From: Haloarcula rara
GTDB taxonomy: Archaea > Halobacteriota > Halobacteria > Halobacteriales > Haloarculaceae
DNA: 64,000 bases
Direction of reading: 5' to 3'
Assembly (NCBI RefSeq): GCF_029338235.1
Contig: NZ_CP119785.1
Location: forward strand, 1,426,001 to 1,490,000
Numbering within the stretch: position 1 is the stretch's first letter; the number at the start of each line of letters is the position of its first letter. Both the position numbers and the translations under genes were made by a program. The notes beneath the pieces are model-generated. The model ran no database searches. It was not told the DNA's origin and saw only the letters and a program-made list of their open reading frames with translations. Of the stretch, positions 26,064 to 34,624 are shown piece by piece.

Positions 26064-27119
26064 TTACAGCAGGCGTTCGGTCACGTCCGTGAGGACGCTG
26101 ACTGCGCGGTCGTACTCCGCGAGGTCGATGTGTTCGTTCGGCGCGTGGTCGAGGTCGGAGTCGCCGGGCCCGTAGGTCACCATCGGGCAGTCCCAGGCCC
26201 GCGCGTAGACGTTCATGTCGCTGGTCCCGGTCTTTCGCAACAGTGTGGGGTCACCGCCGTGGTCCCGGATGGCCGCTCGGAACGCCCGCGCGACGCCGGT
26301 TCGAGGGCTCTGCATGACGGGCTCGACCTTGTCGTCCCAGTTGACGGTGCCGTTGCCCAGGTGGCCATCGGCCATCTCGCGTATCTCGTCGGTCGAATAC
26401 TCCGGGGGCACCCGGAGTTGGACCTGCATGGTGGCCTCGACGGAGAGGCCGTCCTCGGAGGTCCCCCCGCGGAAGTCCACGGGCTTGCAGGTGACCCGCT
26501 CGAAGACAGGGTGCCACTCGTCCTTGGCGAACTCGTCTTCCACCGCGGCCCACCAGTCCATCGCGTCCTGGATGGCGTTGTTCTCCGGCCGCGAGGAGTG
26601 ACCGGACTCGCTCGTAGCGACGTACGTGCCACCCAGCAGGCCACGGTAGCCAAGCGTGATACCCTCCCAGCCGGAGGGCTCGCCGTTGATGACGGCGTCG
26701 GGCTCGCTGTCCCTGTCTTCGACGAGGTAGCGCCCGCCCTTCGAGTCCACTTCCTCGCCGACGACACCGACGAAGGAGGCCCCGGTGCGGACGGCGGCGA
26801 CGGCCATCGAGCACAGCGGCCCCTTCGCGTCGACGGAGCCACGGCCCCACAGCACCTCGCCGTCGTCGGTCTCCTCGACCCGGACCGGGATGTCGCCCGG
26901 CACAGTGTCGATGTGAGAGGTCAGGAGAACGCCGTCGTCGGCCGGCGCGCGGACGTTGCCGACCTCGTCTAGCCACACCTCGCGGTCGTGGGCCTCGAAG
27001 AACGCTTTGAGCCGTTCGGCGGCCTCGGCCTCGTTGCGCGAGACCGAGGGGATGCGAACGACGTCCTCCAGCAGTTCACGGGCCTCGCCGTCGGCCTCGC
27101 TGGCGACCGCCTCGCTCAT
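26064..27119 (-). CDS. lysK: [LysW]-ornithine/lysine hydrolase
   Basis: This M20-family metallopeptidase of 351 residues releases ornithine (or lysine) from the LysW carrier. Zinc motifs are TSHIDTVPGDIPV near residue 68, WGRGSVDAKGPLC near 90, VGEEVDSKGGRY near 120 and GPGDSDLDHAPNEHID near 320. In this neighbourhood, with argF, argG and argH, ornithine is the likely product, so the gene acts as argE. The ATG overlaps the argD stop by the ATGA pattern. Confidence 0.92.
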   Translation of the reverse strand: MSEAVASEADGEARELLEDVVRIPSVSRNEAEAAERLKAFFEAHDREVWLDEVGNVRAPADDGVLLTSHIDTVPGDIPVRVEETDDGEVLWGRGSVDAKGPLCSMAVAAVRTGASFVGVVGEEVDSKGGRYLVEDRDSEPDAVINGEPSGWEGITLGYRGLLGGTYVATSESGHSSRPENNAIQDAMDWWAAVEDEFAKDEWHPVFERVTCKPVDFRGGTSEDGLSVEATMQVQLRVPPEYSTDEIREMADGHLGNGTVNWDDKVEPVMQSPRTGVARAFRAAIRDHGGDPTLLRKTGTSDMNVYARAWDCPMVTYGPGDSDLDHAPNEHIDLAEYDRAVSVLTDVTERLL

Positions 27120-28243
27120 CCCACGACCTCCGTCATCGCTTCGACCACGTCGTCGGCGTGGCTCTCGTCGATGGTCAGGGGCGGGAGCAGGCGGACGACC
27201 GTTCGACCGGCCGGCAGCGCGAGGATACCGTGGTTCAGCGCGAGTTGCTTGAGCGCCTTGTTCGCGCCCCGACCCACCTCGACACCGATCATCAGGCCCT
27301 CACCGCGAATCTCGCGGACCTCGTCGCCGATGGCGGCTTCGAGTTCGGTCTGGAGGTACTCGCCCATCGCGGCGGCGTTCTCGGGGACATCGTCCTCGAC
27401 GATGGTCGAGACGGTCGCGCCGGCGGCCGCGGAGATGACCGGCCCGCCGGAAAACGTCGAAGCGTGGGAGCCGTAGTTCTCTGCAATCCAGTCCCGACAC
27501 AGCGTCGCGCCGATGGGGAGGCCGTTGCCCAGCCCCTTGGCAGACGTTATCATGTCCGGGGCGACGTCGGCCCGCAGGGAGTTCCACAGCGCTCCCGTTC
27601 TACCCATCCCGGTCTGGACCTCGTCGAAGACGAGCGCCGCGCCGGCCTCGGCGGTTATCTCGCGGGCCGCCTCGAGGTAGCCCGGCGAGGTCGGGTTGAT
27701 GCCGCCCTCGCCCTGGACGGGTTCGACGATGAACGCGGCGGTGTCCTCGTCGACGGCCTCGGAGAGCGCCTCGGCGTCGTCGTAGGGGACAAACTCCACG
27801 TCGCCGATGAGCGGCTCGTAGGGCTTCTTGTACTTGTTCTTCCAGGTGGTCGCGAGCGCCCCCATGGTGCGGCCGTGAAAGCCCTGCATCGTCGCGACAA
27901 TCTTCGAGTTGCCCGTCGCCGACCGGGCGAATTTGAGCGCCGCTTCGTTGGCTTCGGTCCCCGAGTTACAGAGCCAGGTCTTCTCTATTGGGTCGGGCGC
28001 GGTGTCCGCGAGCAGGTCGTACAGCGCCGTCCGCTCGGCGTTGGGGTAGGAGGCCTGCACGTAGGTTATCTTCTCCAGTTGCTCGGCGACGGCGGACTGG
28101 ACGGCCTCGTGGCCGTGGCCAAGCGGGACACAGGCGTAGGAGGCGCCCATATCGAGGTACTCGGTGCCGCTTTCGTCGTAGACGTAGGCACCGTCGCCGC
28201 GTGCTATCTGAATCGGCTTCTCGTTGAAGACGAAGCCGCTCAC
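27116..28243 (-). CDS. argD: [LysW]-semialdehyde aminotransferase (ArgD/LysJ)
   Basis: This 375-residue class III PLP aminotransferase converts the LysW-bound glutamate semialdehyde to LysW-ornithine. The PLP lysine is in MITSAKGLGNGLPIGA near residue 235, LVFDEVQTGMGRTGALW comes before it, and CNSGTEANEAALKFAR near 95 binds phosphate. GLMIGVEVGRG marks the small domain. It overlaps lysK by four bases. A 46-base gap separates it from argB. Confidence 0.93.
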   Translation of the reverse strand: MSGFVFNEKPIQIARGDGAYVYDESGTEYLDMGASYACVPLGHGHEAVQSAVAEQLEKITYVQASYPNAERTALYDLLADTAPDPIEKTWLCNSGTEANEAALKFARSATGNSKIVATMQGFHGRTMGALATTWKNKYKKPYEPLIGDVEFVPYDDAEALSEAVDEDTAAFIVEPVQGEGGINPTSPGYLEAAREITAEAGAALVFDEVQTGMGRTGALWNSLRADVAPDMITSAKGLGNGLPIGATLCRDWIAENYGSHASTFSGGPVISAAAGATVSTIVEDDVPENAAAMGEYLQTELEAAIGDEVREIRGEGLMIGVEVGRGANKALKQLALNHGILALPAGRTVVRLLPPLTIDESHADDVVEAMTEVVG

Positions 28244-28289
28244 AGCGACGCACCTCCGGCCGTCGCGCCGTCGACGCGTGTCTCGGGAG

Positions 28290-29126
28290 TCATTGTTCCT
28301 CCGTTACAGCCTCGGCCTTGATATGTGTCCCGTCACCGGAGAGCGCCGACAGAATCGGTTCGTCGGCGTTGGCGTCGGCGACAACGACCTCTGGCGACCC
28401 TCCTGAAAGGGCCTCCTCGGCGGCCATTATCTTCCGGCCCATGAACCCCTCGGCGGCGTCCTCCAGGTCGGCCCAGTCGTCGCTCGTCTCGACGGACTCG
28501 ATGAGCGTCGACGGGTCCTCGGGGTCCTCGTAGACCCCGGAGACGTCGGTCAGCAGGACGAGCGTCGCGTCGAGTTCGCCGGCGATGGCGGCCGCCGAGC
28601 GGTCGGCGTCCGTATTCACTGGAATCACCTCGCCGTCGTCGTCTCCGGCCATGGGTGGCGCGGCGACCGGCGTGTAGCCATCAGACAGGAGCGACTCCAG
28701 CAGGTCGCCGTTGACCTGCTTGATGGTGCCCGAGTGGTCGCCCCGCTTGATTTTCTTTTTCCCGTCCTCGACGACGCGGACGGCGGACTTCCGGGGGCCG
28801 TAGAGCAGTTTGCCGTCGACGCCGTTCAGTCCCACCGCCTCGACGCCTTCGCTCTGGAGCCCGGCGACCAGCTGGGTGTTGAGGTGGCCAAAGGCCATCT
28901 CGAACACCTCCATGGTCGTCTCGTCAGTGAACCGGCCGACGACGCCGCTTGGCGTCTCGACGTACTCCGGCTCGATGCCGAGCCGTTCGAGCGTCTCGTC
29001 GACCTTGGTGGAGCCGCCGTGAACCACGACGACGTCCTCACCATCGGATACTAACGATGCGACGTCCGCGAGCGCCCCTGCTGGGTCAACAGCACGAGCA
29101 CCGCCTACCTTGATTACTACAGTCAT
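28290..29126 (-). CDS. argB: [LysW]-glutamate/aminoadipate kinase (ArgB/LysZ)
   Basis: This 278-residue amino-acid kinase phosphorylates the LysW-bound gamma-carboxyl. The N-terminus MTVVIKVGGARAVDP is the nucleotide loop, HGGSTKVDETLERLG near 36 is the substrate loop, and NTDADRSAAAIAGELDATL near 165 matches the family. It is about 19 bases from argC. It lacks the N-acetylglutamate-type N-terminal regulatory extension, so no arginine inhibition is expected from the sequence. Confidence 0.93.
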   Translation of the reverse strand: MTVVIKVGGARAVDPAGALADVASLVSDGEDVVVVHGGSTKVDETLERLGIEPEYVETPSGVVGRFTDETTMEVFEMAFGHLNTQLVAGLQSEGVEAVGLNGVDGKLLYGPRKSAVRVVEDGKKKIKRGDHSGTIKQVNGDLLESLLSDGYTPVAAPPMAGDDDGEVIPVNTDADRSAAAIAGELDATLVLLTDVSGVYEDPEDPSTLIESVETSDDWADLEDAAEGFMGRKIMAAEEALSGGSPEVVVADANADEPILSALSGDGTHIKAEAVTEEQ

Positions 29127-29144
29127 GAAAATCCTCTCCAGGTG

Positions 29145-30182
29145 TTACGGTGCGCCGACGGGGTGGAGTCCCTGGAACTCCAGGCCCGCCGTCTCCTCGA
29201 TGCCGAGCGCGATGTTGGCTGCGTGGACGGCCTGTCCGGCCGACCCCTTCATCATGTTGTCGATGGCCGAGAACACAACCAGCCGCTTGTTCCCGGGGTC
29301 GAGCTCGAAGCCGACCTCCGCGCGATTCGTGCCCGCGACGGCCTTCGGTTCGGGGTAGCGGTAGACGCCGCCACCGCCGGAGACGAGTTCGACGAACGGT
29401 TCGTCCTCGTACTGGCCCCGATAGGCGCCCCAGAGGTCGCCCTTCGAGACGGGGCCGTCGGGGAAGACGTGACAGGTCGCGCTGGCGCCACGGACCATGT
29501 CGACGGCGTGGACAGTAAAGGAAACGTCGACGCCGAGGAACTGCTGAATCTCGGCCTCGTGGCGGTGGCCCGTCGGAGCATACGGGCGGACGACGCCCGA
29601 GCGTTCCGGATGCGAGGAGGCCTCGCCGCCGCCGGCGCCGCCCTCGCTGGAGCCGACCTTCACGTCGACGACGATCTGCTCGTCGCCGCTCAGAATCCCG
29701 TGCTCGAAGAGGGGAAGCAGGCCCAGGATTGTGGCCGTGGCGTTACAGCCGCCCGACGCGATGAGCTCCGCTCCTTCGAGGTTCTCGCGGTTGAGTTCCG
29801 GCAAGGCGTACTCCGAGTCGGCCAGCAGCTCCGGCCGGGTGTGGCCGTCGTACCACTCGTCGTACTGGGCCTCGCTGTCGAGGCGGAAGTCCGCCGAGAG
29901 GTCGACGACGGTGTCTGCGGCGTCCTGGAATTCGTCTATCTGCTCCATCGAGACGCCGTGGGGCGTCGCCGCAAAGAGGACGTCGACGCTTTCGAGCTCC
30001 GCCGGGTCCGAAAAGCGCATCTCGGAGTGACGCAGGTTCGGGTGGGTGTTCCCGATGGTCTTGTTCTCCTTCGAGCGGCTGGTGGCCTGTGCGAGTTCGA
30101 ACTCGGGGTGGCCATCGATGAGGCGAAGCAACTCGCCGCCGGTGAAACCTGAGCCACCGACGACGCTGGCCGAGTATGTCAT
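29145..30182 (-). CDS. argC: [LysW]-phosphate reductase (ArgC/LysY)
   Basis: This 345-residue NADPH-dependent reductase forms the LysW-bound semialdehyde. The Rossmann loop VVGGSGFTGGELLRL is at residues 8-22, the catalytic cysteine is in IASGGCNATATILG near 144, and SFTVHAVDMVRGASATCHVF near 215 carries the family histidine. A short Ser/Gly/Glu insertion (SEGGAGGGEASSHP) follows the strand after the active site. The start overlaps lysX by ATGA. Confidence 0.95.
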   Translation of the reverse strand: MTYSASVVGGSGFTGGELLRLIDGHPEFELAQATSRSKENKTIGNTHPNLRHSEMRFSDPAELESVDVLFAATPHGVSMEQIDEFQDAADTVVDLSADFRLDSEAQYDEWYDGHTRPELLADSEYALPELNRENLEGAELIASGGCNATATILGLLPLFEHGILSGDEQIVVDVKVGSSEGGAGGGEASSHPERSGVVRPYAPTGHRHEAEIQQFLGVDVSFTVHAVDMVRGASATCHVFPDGPVSKGDLWGAYRGQYEDEPFVELVSGGGGVYRYPEPKAVAGTNRAEVGFELDPGNKRLVVFSAIDNMMKGSAGQAVHAANIALGIEETAGLEFQGLHPVGAP

Positions 30183-31114
30183 GCAGTGGTCTCTGTGCCG
30201 CTCTTGCTTTGTGCCTTCGATTCGAGCCAGTCGACGACCTCGCCTGGCACGTCGACGTCGCTGACTTCGTTGAGCGCCTTGAACTCGACGGTGTGGTTGA
30301 CCTCGTGGACCGTGTAGTCGTCGAATTCGTAGTCTCGCGGGTCGCTCTGCTCCCCGCTCGACGTCTGGGTGTCGCTTCGCGACACCCCAGTCTCCATCAG
30401 GTCGATGCCGAGCAGGCCGCCACCCACTGCGTCGGATGCCTTCTCGACCAGTTCCAAGGCCCGGTCGTCCAGTTCGAAGGTGTCGGTCTCAGCGCCCTTC
30501 GCGGCGTTGGTGAGCCAGTGGTCCGACGAGCGGACCATCGCGGCGACCGGCTCGCCGTCGACGGCCAGCACGCGGATGTCGCGGCCGGGCTTGTCGACGA
30601 ACTCCTGGACGTAGAATATCTTGTGCTCGTAGTGGCCCAGCGTCTCCTTGTGCTCCAGGATGGCCTCGGCAGCGTCGCGGGAGTCGATTTTCGCCATCAG
30701 CCGGCCCCACGAGCCGACGACGGGTTTGAGCACGCAGGGGTAGCCAAAGTCCTCGATGGACTGGAGTGCGGCGTCCTTGGTGAAGGCCACGTCGGTGTCC
30801 GGCGTCGGGACGCCGGCCTCGACCAGGGCGAGGCTGTTCTTGACCTTGTCCGCACAGACCTCGGCCACGTCGGGGCCGTTGACGACGGGGACGTCGTAGG
30901 CCTCCGCGAACTTCGTCGCGTAGACGCTACGGGAGGTCGATAAGCAGCGGTCGACGACGATGTCGAGGTCCTCGAAGGCCTCGGGGGCCTCGCTGATGTT
31001 GAACTGCTGTTTGCGAACGTCGATCTTCGTGATATCGTGGTCGCGCTCGCGCAGTTCCGAGAGCAGGAGCTTCTCGTCCTTGCGGATACGCGAGTAGAGG
31101 AGTCCGATGTTCAT
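30179..31114 (-). CDS. lysX: LysW-glutamate ligase (LysX/ArgX), ATP-grasp
   Basis: This 311-residue RimK-like ligase attaches glutamate (or aminoadipate) to the C-terminal Glu of LysW. ATP-grasp motifs are seen: PCVLKPVVGSWGRLMAKI near residue 130, YVQEFVDKPGRDIRVLAVDG near 185 and TVHEVNHTVEFKAL near 275. Between GGLLGIDLMET and YTVHEVNH there are about 20 extra residues (GVSRSDTQTSSGEQSDPRD and on). They include a DNA palindrome and are absent from the usual family pattern. Glutamate is the likely substrate given the arg neighbours. Confidence 0.92.
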   Translation of the reverse strand: MNIGLLYSRIRKDEKLLLSELRERDHDITKIDVRKQQFNISEAPEAFEDLDIVVDRCLSTSRSVYATKFAEAYDVPVVNGPDVAEVCADKVKNSLALVEAGVPTPDTDVAFTKDAALQSIEDFGYPCVLKPVVGSWGRLMAKIDSRDAAEAILEHKETLGHYEHKIFYVQEFVDKPGRDIRVLAVDGEPVAAMVRSSDHWLTNAAKGAETDTFELDDRALELVEKASDAVGGGLLGIDLMETGVSRSDTQTSSGEQSDPRDYEFDDYTVHEVNHTVEFKALNEVSDVDVPGEVVDWLESKAQSKSGTETTA

Positions 31115-31165
31115 GCTGTTTCCTCCGTGTGCGTCACGGCGGCGCCTCGCGCCACCGCCACCACC

Positions 31166-31330
31166 TCACTCACCCCAGTCCTCTTCGAGCTCGGGGGCGC
31201 TGTCGAGCTCGACGGGGTCGGTACCGATGACTTCGAGCTCGGCGCCACAGGTGGAACAGTCGACTATCTCTCCGACTTCGAGGCTGTCGTGCAGGGAGAC
31301 CTCCGCCCCGCACTCGATGCAGTCTGCCAT
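31166..31330 (-). CDS. lysW: Amino-group carrier protein LysW
   Basis: This 54-residue carrier begins MADCIECGAEVSLHDSLEVG, has a second knuckle DCSTCGAELEVIG, and ends with the hallmark EDWGE whose final Glu is the attachment site. Four cysteines bind zinc. It carries the growing side chain from glutamate to ornithine, shielding the alpha-amino group. It has its own TATA box, opens the seven-gene operon ending in argF, and lies 51 bases before lysX. Confidence 0.95.
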   Translation of the reverse strand: MADCIECGAEVSLHDSLEVGEIVDCSTCGAELEVIGTDPVELDSAPELEEDWGE

Positions 31331-31356
31331 TGTACCTTGCTATGACCGACGTATCT

Positions 31357-31364
31357 ACTTAAAA
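31357..31364 (-). promoter_or_regulatory. TATA box of the lysW operon
   Basis: On the minus strand TTTTAAGT is centred 30 bases before the lysW ATG. This shows that the lysW-argF genes can be transcribed separately from argGH. Confidence 0.6.
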
Positions 31365-31492
31365 CCATCGAACCTATCAGATAAAATTACACACCCACAC
31401 TCCACTCTAATGGCGTTAGAAGTCCGTCATCCGCATGTGTCCGATTTCTGTATCAGATTTCTGGTATAATAGCCCCGCGAGGGGGTCGTCGT

Positions 31493-32992
31493 TCAGACAT
31501 ACTCCTCGACCTCCGTCTGTAGACGGTCACGTGCGCCGGAGACCGCCGCCTCGGCCGCCGCTATCTGTTCACTGTGGCTCGCCAACACGTCGTCGGCCGC
31601 CGAGAGCTGTGCCGCGACCGCTTCTGGGGCCGGGCCGCCTCTGGAGTTCCGCATCGCGACGCTCTCGGTCGGGTCGAGCGCAGCCTCGACTGCCTCTCGG
31701 TCGACGTACTCGGAGAGTGGGTCGCCCAGCACGTCCTCGGCGACCGCAGAGAGTTCGTCGTAGTCGGGGGCGTCCCGGTCTGGACCGAGTTGGGCCGCCA
31801 CCTCGGCGACCACCTCGTGTGCGGTGCGGAACGGCACCCCGGCCATCGCCAGGAGGTCCGCGACGCCGGTCGCGGTGGCAAAGCCCTCGCTCGCTGCGGC
31901 TTCGAGCCGCTCGGCGGGCCAGTCGGCCGTCCCGACGGCGCCCGCCGCGACTTTGACGCTCTCGCTGGCGCTGTCGATGGCGTCCCAGGCGTGCCGTCCC
32001 GCCCGCTGCAGGTCGCGGTTGTACGCGCGGGGCTGGCCCTTGAGGTTGGTCAGTAGCCCGTTGAGTCCCGCGGTCGCGTCGCCCGTGCGCCCACGGACCA
32101 GTTCCAGCGTGTCGGGGTTCTTCTTCTGGGGCATGATGGAACTCGTCGAGGCGTAGTCGTCGTCGAGTTCGACGTGGCCCTTGCTCGCCATCACGACCAC
32201 GTCCTCTGCCAGTTGCGAGAGCGTCGTCGCCAGCCCCGCGACGGCGCTGGTCACCTCGACGAGGAAGTCCCGCGTCGCCGAGGCGTCCATGGAGTTCTCC
32301 GCGACACCCTCGAACCCCAGCAGTTCGGCCGTGCGCTCCCGGTCCACGTCGAAGGGCGTCCCGGCGAAAGCCGCCGCGCCAAGCGGGTTCCGGTTGACGC
32401 GCTCGTAGGCGTCGAACAGCCGGGCAGTGTCCCGTTGCAGGGCCTGCTCGTAGGAGCATATCCAGTGAGCCACCGTCGTCGGCTGGGCGGGCTGGAGATG
32501 CGTATAGCCCGGCATCACCGTCTCGGTCTCGGCGCGAGCGACCTCGAGCAACTGCTCGCGCGCGCCCACGAGCGTCTCGAGGAGTTCGAGGACGTCCTCG
32601 CGCAGACGGTAGCGGATACACGCTGCGACCTCGTCGTTGCGCGAGCGCGCGGTGTGCATCTTCCCGCCGTCGGGGCCGACGCGGTCGATGACCGCGCTCT
32701 CGATGGCCTCGTGGACGTCCTCGCCGTCCGGCAGTTCGCCGTGGCCGGCGTCCTCGATGTCCTCGAGAGCGGCCAGAATCTCGCCGGCGGTCCCGGCGTC
32801 GACGATGTCCTGCTCTACGAGCATCACGACGTGGGCGCGGTCGACGGCCAGGTCCGCCGCGAAGATGCGCTCGTCGTCGGCAAGCGAGGAGAGAAACGAG
32901 CGGGCGGGGCCGCCGCTGAAGCGGTCGCGGCGGACGGCCGTCTGGTCGGCCCCCGCGTCAGTGCCGTCGTCGGCCTCGTGCTCCTCGCTCAT
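31493..32992 (-). CDS. argH: Argininosuccinate lyase
   Basis: This enzyme cleaves argininosuccinate to arginine and fumarate. The 499 residues contain HTARSRNDEVAACIRYRLR near 110, PGYTHLQPAQPTTVAHW near 155 and the signature SSIMPQKKNPDTLELVRG near 280, with the catalytic serine in the flexible loop. An acidic N-terminal tail (about 20 residues) precedes the conserved start. It follows argG by four bases, so argGH form an operon. Confidence 0.97.
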   Translation of the reverse strand: MSEEHEADDGTDAGADQTAVRRDRFSGGPARSFLSSLADDERIFAADLAVDRAHVVMLVEQDIVDAGTAGEILAALEDIEDAGHGELPDGEDVHEAIESAVIDRVGPDGGKMHTARSRNDEVAACIRYRLREDVLELLETLVGAREQLLEVARAETETVMPGYTHLQPAQPTTVAHWICSYEQALQRDTARLFDAYERVNRNPLGAAAFAGTPFDVDRERTAELLGFEGVAENSMDASATRDFLVEVTSAVAGLATTLSQLAEDVVVMASKGHVELDDDYASTSSIMPQKKNPDTLELVRGRTGDATAGLNGLLTNLKGQPRAYNRDLQRAGRHAWDAIDSASESVKVAAGAVGTADWPAERLEAAASEGFATATGVADLLAMAGVPFRTAHEVVAEVAAQLGPDRDAPDYDELSAVAEDVLGDPLSEYVDREAVEAALDPTESVAMRNSRGGPAPEAVAAQLSAADDVLASHSEQIAAAEAAVSGARDRLQTEVEEYV

Positions 32993-32996
32993 CCGC

Positions 32997-34244
32997 TTAT
33001 TCCTCCGATTCGTCGCCCGAACCGTCCGCAGCGGCCGTCCCCGTCTTTGCGTCTTCGAGGATGTCGTTTGCCAGACGCGACTGGAAGCCGTGGTACTTCG
33101 CGACGCCGGTGGCGTCCTGCTGGGTGATCCCACCGGTGATGGCCTCCTCGTCGAAGGACGCGGCGGACTCGCTGTAGACGGCGTACGCCGATTCGCGCGA
33201 GACCGGGCGGCAGTGGCCACCCTCCATCTTCACGGTCACCGTGCCGGTGACGCGCTCGTTCGTGTCGTCGATGAAGGCCTCCAGCGCGCCGGTCAGGGGC
33301 GCGTCGACGAGGCCCTCGTAGGCCTTCTGGGACCACTGCTGGTCGACCTGGGCCTTGAACTGGCGCTCTTCCTGGGTGAGCACGAGCCCTTCGAGGGCCT
33401 CGTGAGCGGTCAGGAGCACGGTCGCGGCGGGGTGTTCGTAGTTCTCGCGGACCTTCAGCCCGAGCATGCGGTCCTCCATCATGTCCGTGCGGCCGATGCC
33501 GTGGGCGCCGGCCTGCTCGTTGAGCTGTTCGACCAGTTCGACCGAGCCCAGCTCCTCGCCGTCGACGGCGACCGGTTCGCCGTCCTCGAAGGTGATTTCG
33601 ACGAGTTCGGGGGACTTGCCCGAGGGGTTCTCGGTCCACTTGTAGATGTCGTCGGACGGAATCGTGCTGGGGTCCTCGAGTTCGGAGCCCTCGATAGAGC
33701 GGCTCCAGAGGTTCGTGTCGATGGAGTAGCGACCGCCGTCACCGCCCTCGACGGGCAGGCCCTGCTCGCGGGCGTACTCGTTTTCCCACTCGCGGGTCAG
33801 GCCCAGTTCGCGCACCGGGGCGATGACCTCCAGGTCCGAGTCGCGCCAGATGGCCTCGAAGCGCAGCTGGTCGTTGCCCTTCCCGGTACAGCCGTGGGCG
33901 ATGCCGTCACAGCCCTCCTCCTCGGCGACCGAGAGGATGGCCTTCGCGATGACGGGACGGGCAAGCGCGGTGCCCAGCGGGTAGCCCTGGTAGTCGGCGT
34001 TGGCCTTGACGGCCTTGAGACAGAGGTCGGCGAACTCCTCTTTGGCGTCGACGACGTACTGCTCGACGCCGAGCGCTTCGGCCGTCTCCGCGGCCTCCTC
34101 GAACTCGTAGTCGGGCTGGCCGACGTCGACCGTGACGCCGATGACCTCGTCGTAGCCGTACTCCTCTTTGAGCAGCGATACGCAGACCGTGGTGTCGAGC
34201 CCGCCCGAGAAGGCGAGCGCGACGGTGCCGTTTCCGTCTGTCAT
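32997..34244 (-). CDS. argG: Argininosuccinate synthase
   Basis: This enzyme joins citrulline and aspartate with ATP. The 415-residue protein starts with the PP-loop LAFSGGLDTTVCVSLL. It contains GCTGKGNDQLRFE near 120 and the citrulline-binding region YSIDTNLWSRSIEGSEL near 175. The ATG at 34244 gives the conserved N-terminus. The C-terminal 20 residues are an acidic extension. It leads the argGH operon, with inverted repeats and a TATA-like TCTAAAA (34284-34290) upstream. Confidence 0.97.
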   Translation of the reverse strand: MTDGNGTVALAFSGGLDTTVCVSLLKEEYGYDEVIGVTVDVGQPDYEFEEAAETAEALGVEQYVVDAKEEFADLCLKAVKANADYQGYPLGTALARPVIAKAILSVAEEEGCDGIAHGCTGKGNDQLRFEAIWRDSDLEVIAPVRELGLTREWENEYAREQGLPVEGGDGGRYSIDTNLWSRSIEGSELEDPSTIPSDDIYKWTENPSGKSPELVEITFEDGEPVAVDGEELGSVELVEQLNEQAGAHGIGRTDMMEDRMLGLKVRENYEHPAATVLLTAHEALEGLVLTQEERQFKAQVDQQWSQKAYEGLVDAPLTGALEAFIDDTNERVTGTVTVKMEGGHCRPVSRESAYAVYSESAASFDEEAITGGITQQDATGVAKYHGFQSRLANDILEDAKTGTAAADGSGDESEE

Positions 34245-34291
34245 GGATGTGTAGTCGGTTGTTACCGTGGTGTGACTGTCGGTTTTAGATG

Positions 34292-34371
34292 CGAAGGGTC
34301 GTTGTACCGAATTCGCGGTGTTCGCCGACTTCAACTCGGCGATATCCCGAAATGGTTACAACGACCCTTCG
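34292..34371. promoter_or_regulatory. Widely spaced inverted repeat in front of argG
   Basis: CGAAGGGTCGTTGTA at 34292-34306 and TACAACGACCCTTCG at 34357-34371 are perfect 15-base inverted repeats 50 bases apart. The near arm lies just upstream of the TATA-like element of argG. The position fits a repressor or activator site pair. Confidence 0.6.
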
Positions 34372-34624
34372 ACGCGCCGGACAGCCGACCGGCCGTGGTT
34401 TGAAACGAGTCGAACCGTGGAGAGGAGAGGTAGTAGTGGGCCTAACGGGGGGCCCGCCGTCGGTTCCGGCGTCGGATAGCATCCGACCGAGCGGCGAAAA
34501 CGCGAGCAGACCCGTCGCTGGCGGCGGCGAGCGCCCCAGTATCGACAGTCCGCGTCATGTATCAGCGACTACTGTAGGTCGCGTACAAATAGCTTCCGAG
34601 TCGAAAGGAGCATGTGCCGTGTTC
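34372..34624. other. Spacer without recognised genes
   Basis: Between the argG inverted repeat and the PGF-CTERM-like gene I see only GC-rich spacer, with short AT runs near 34560-34600. No frame has coding character. Confidence 0.5.
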
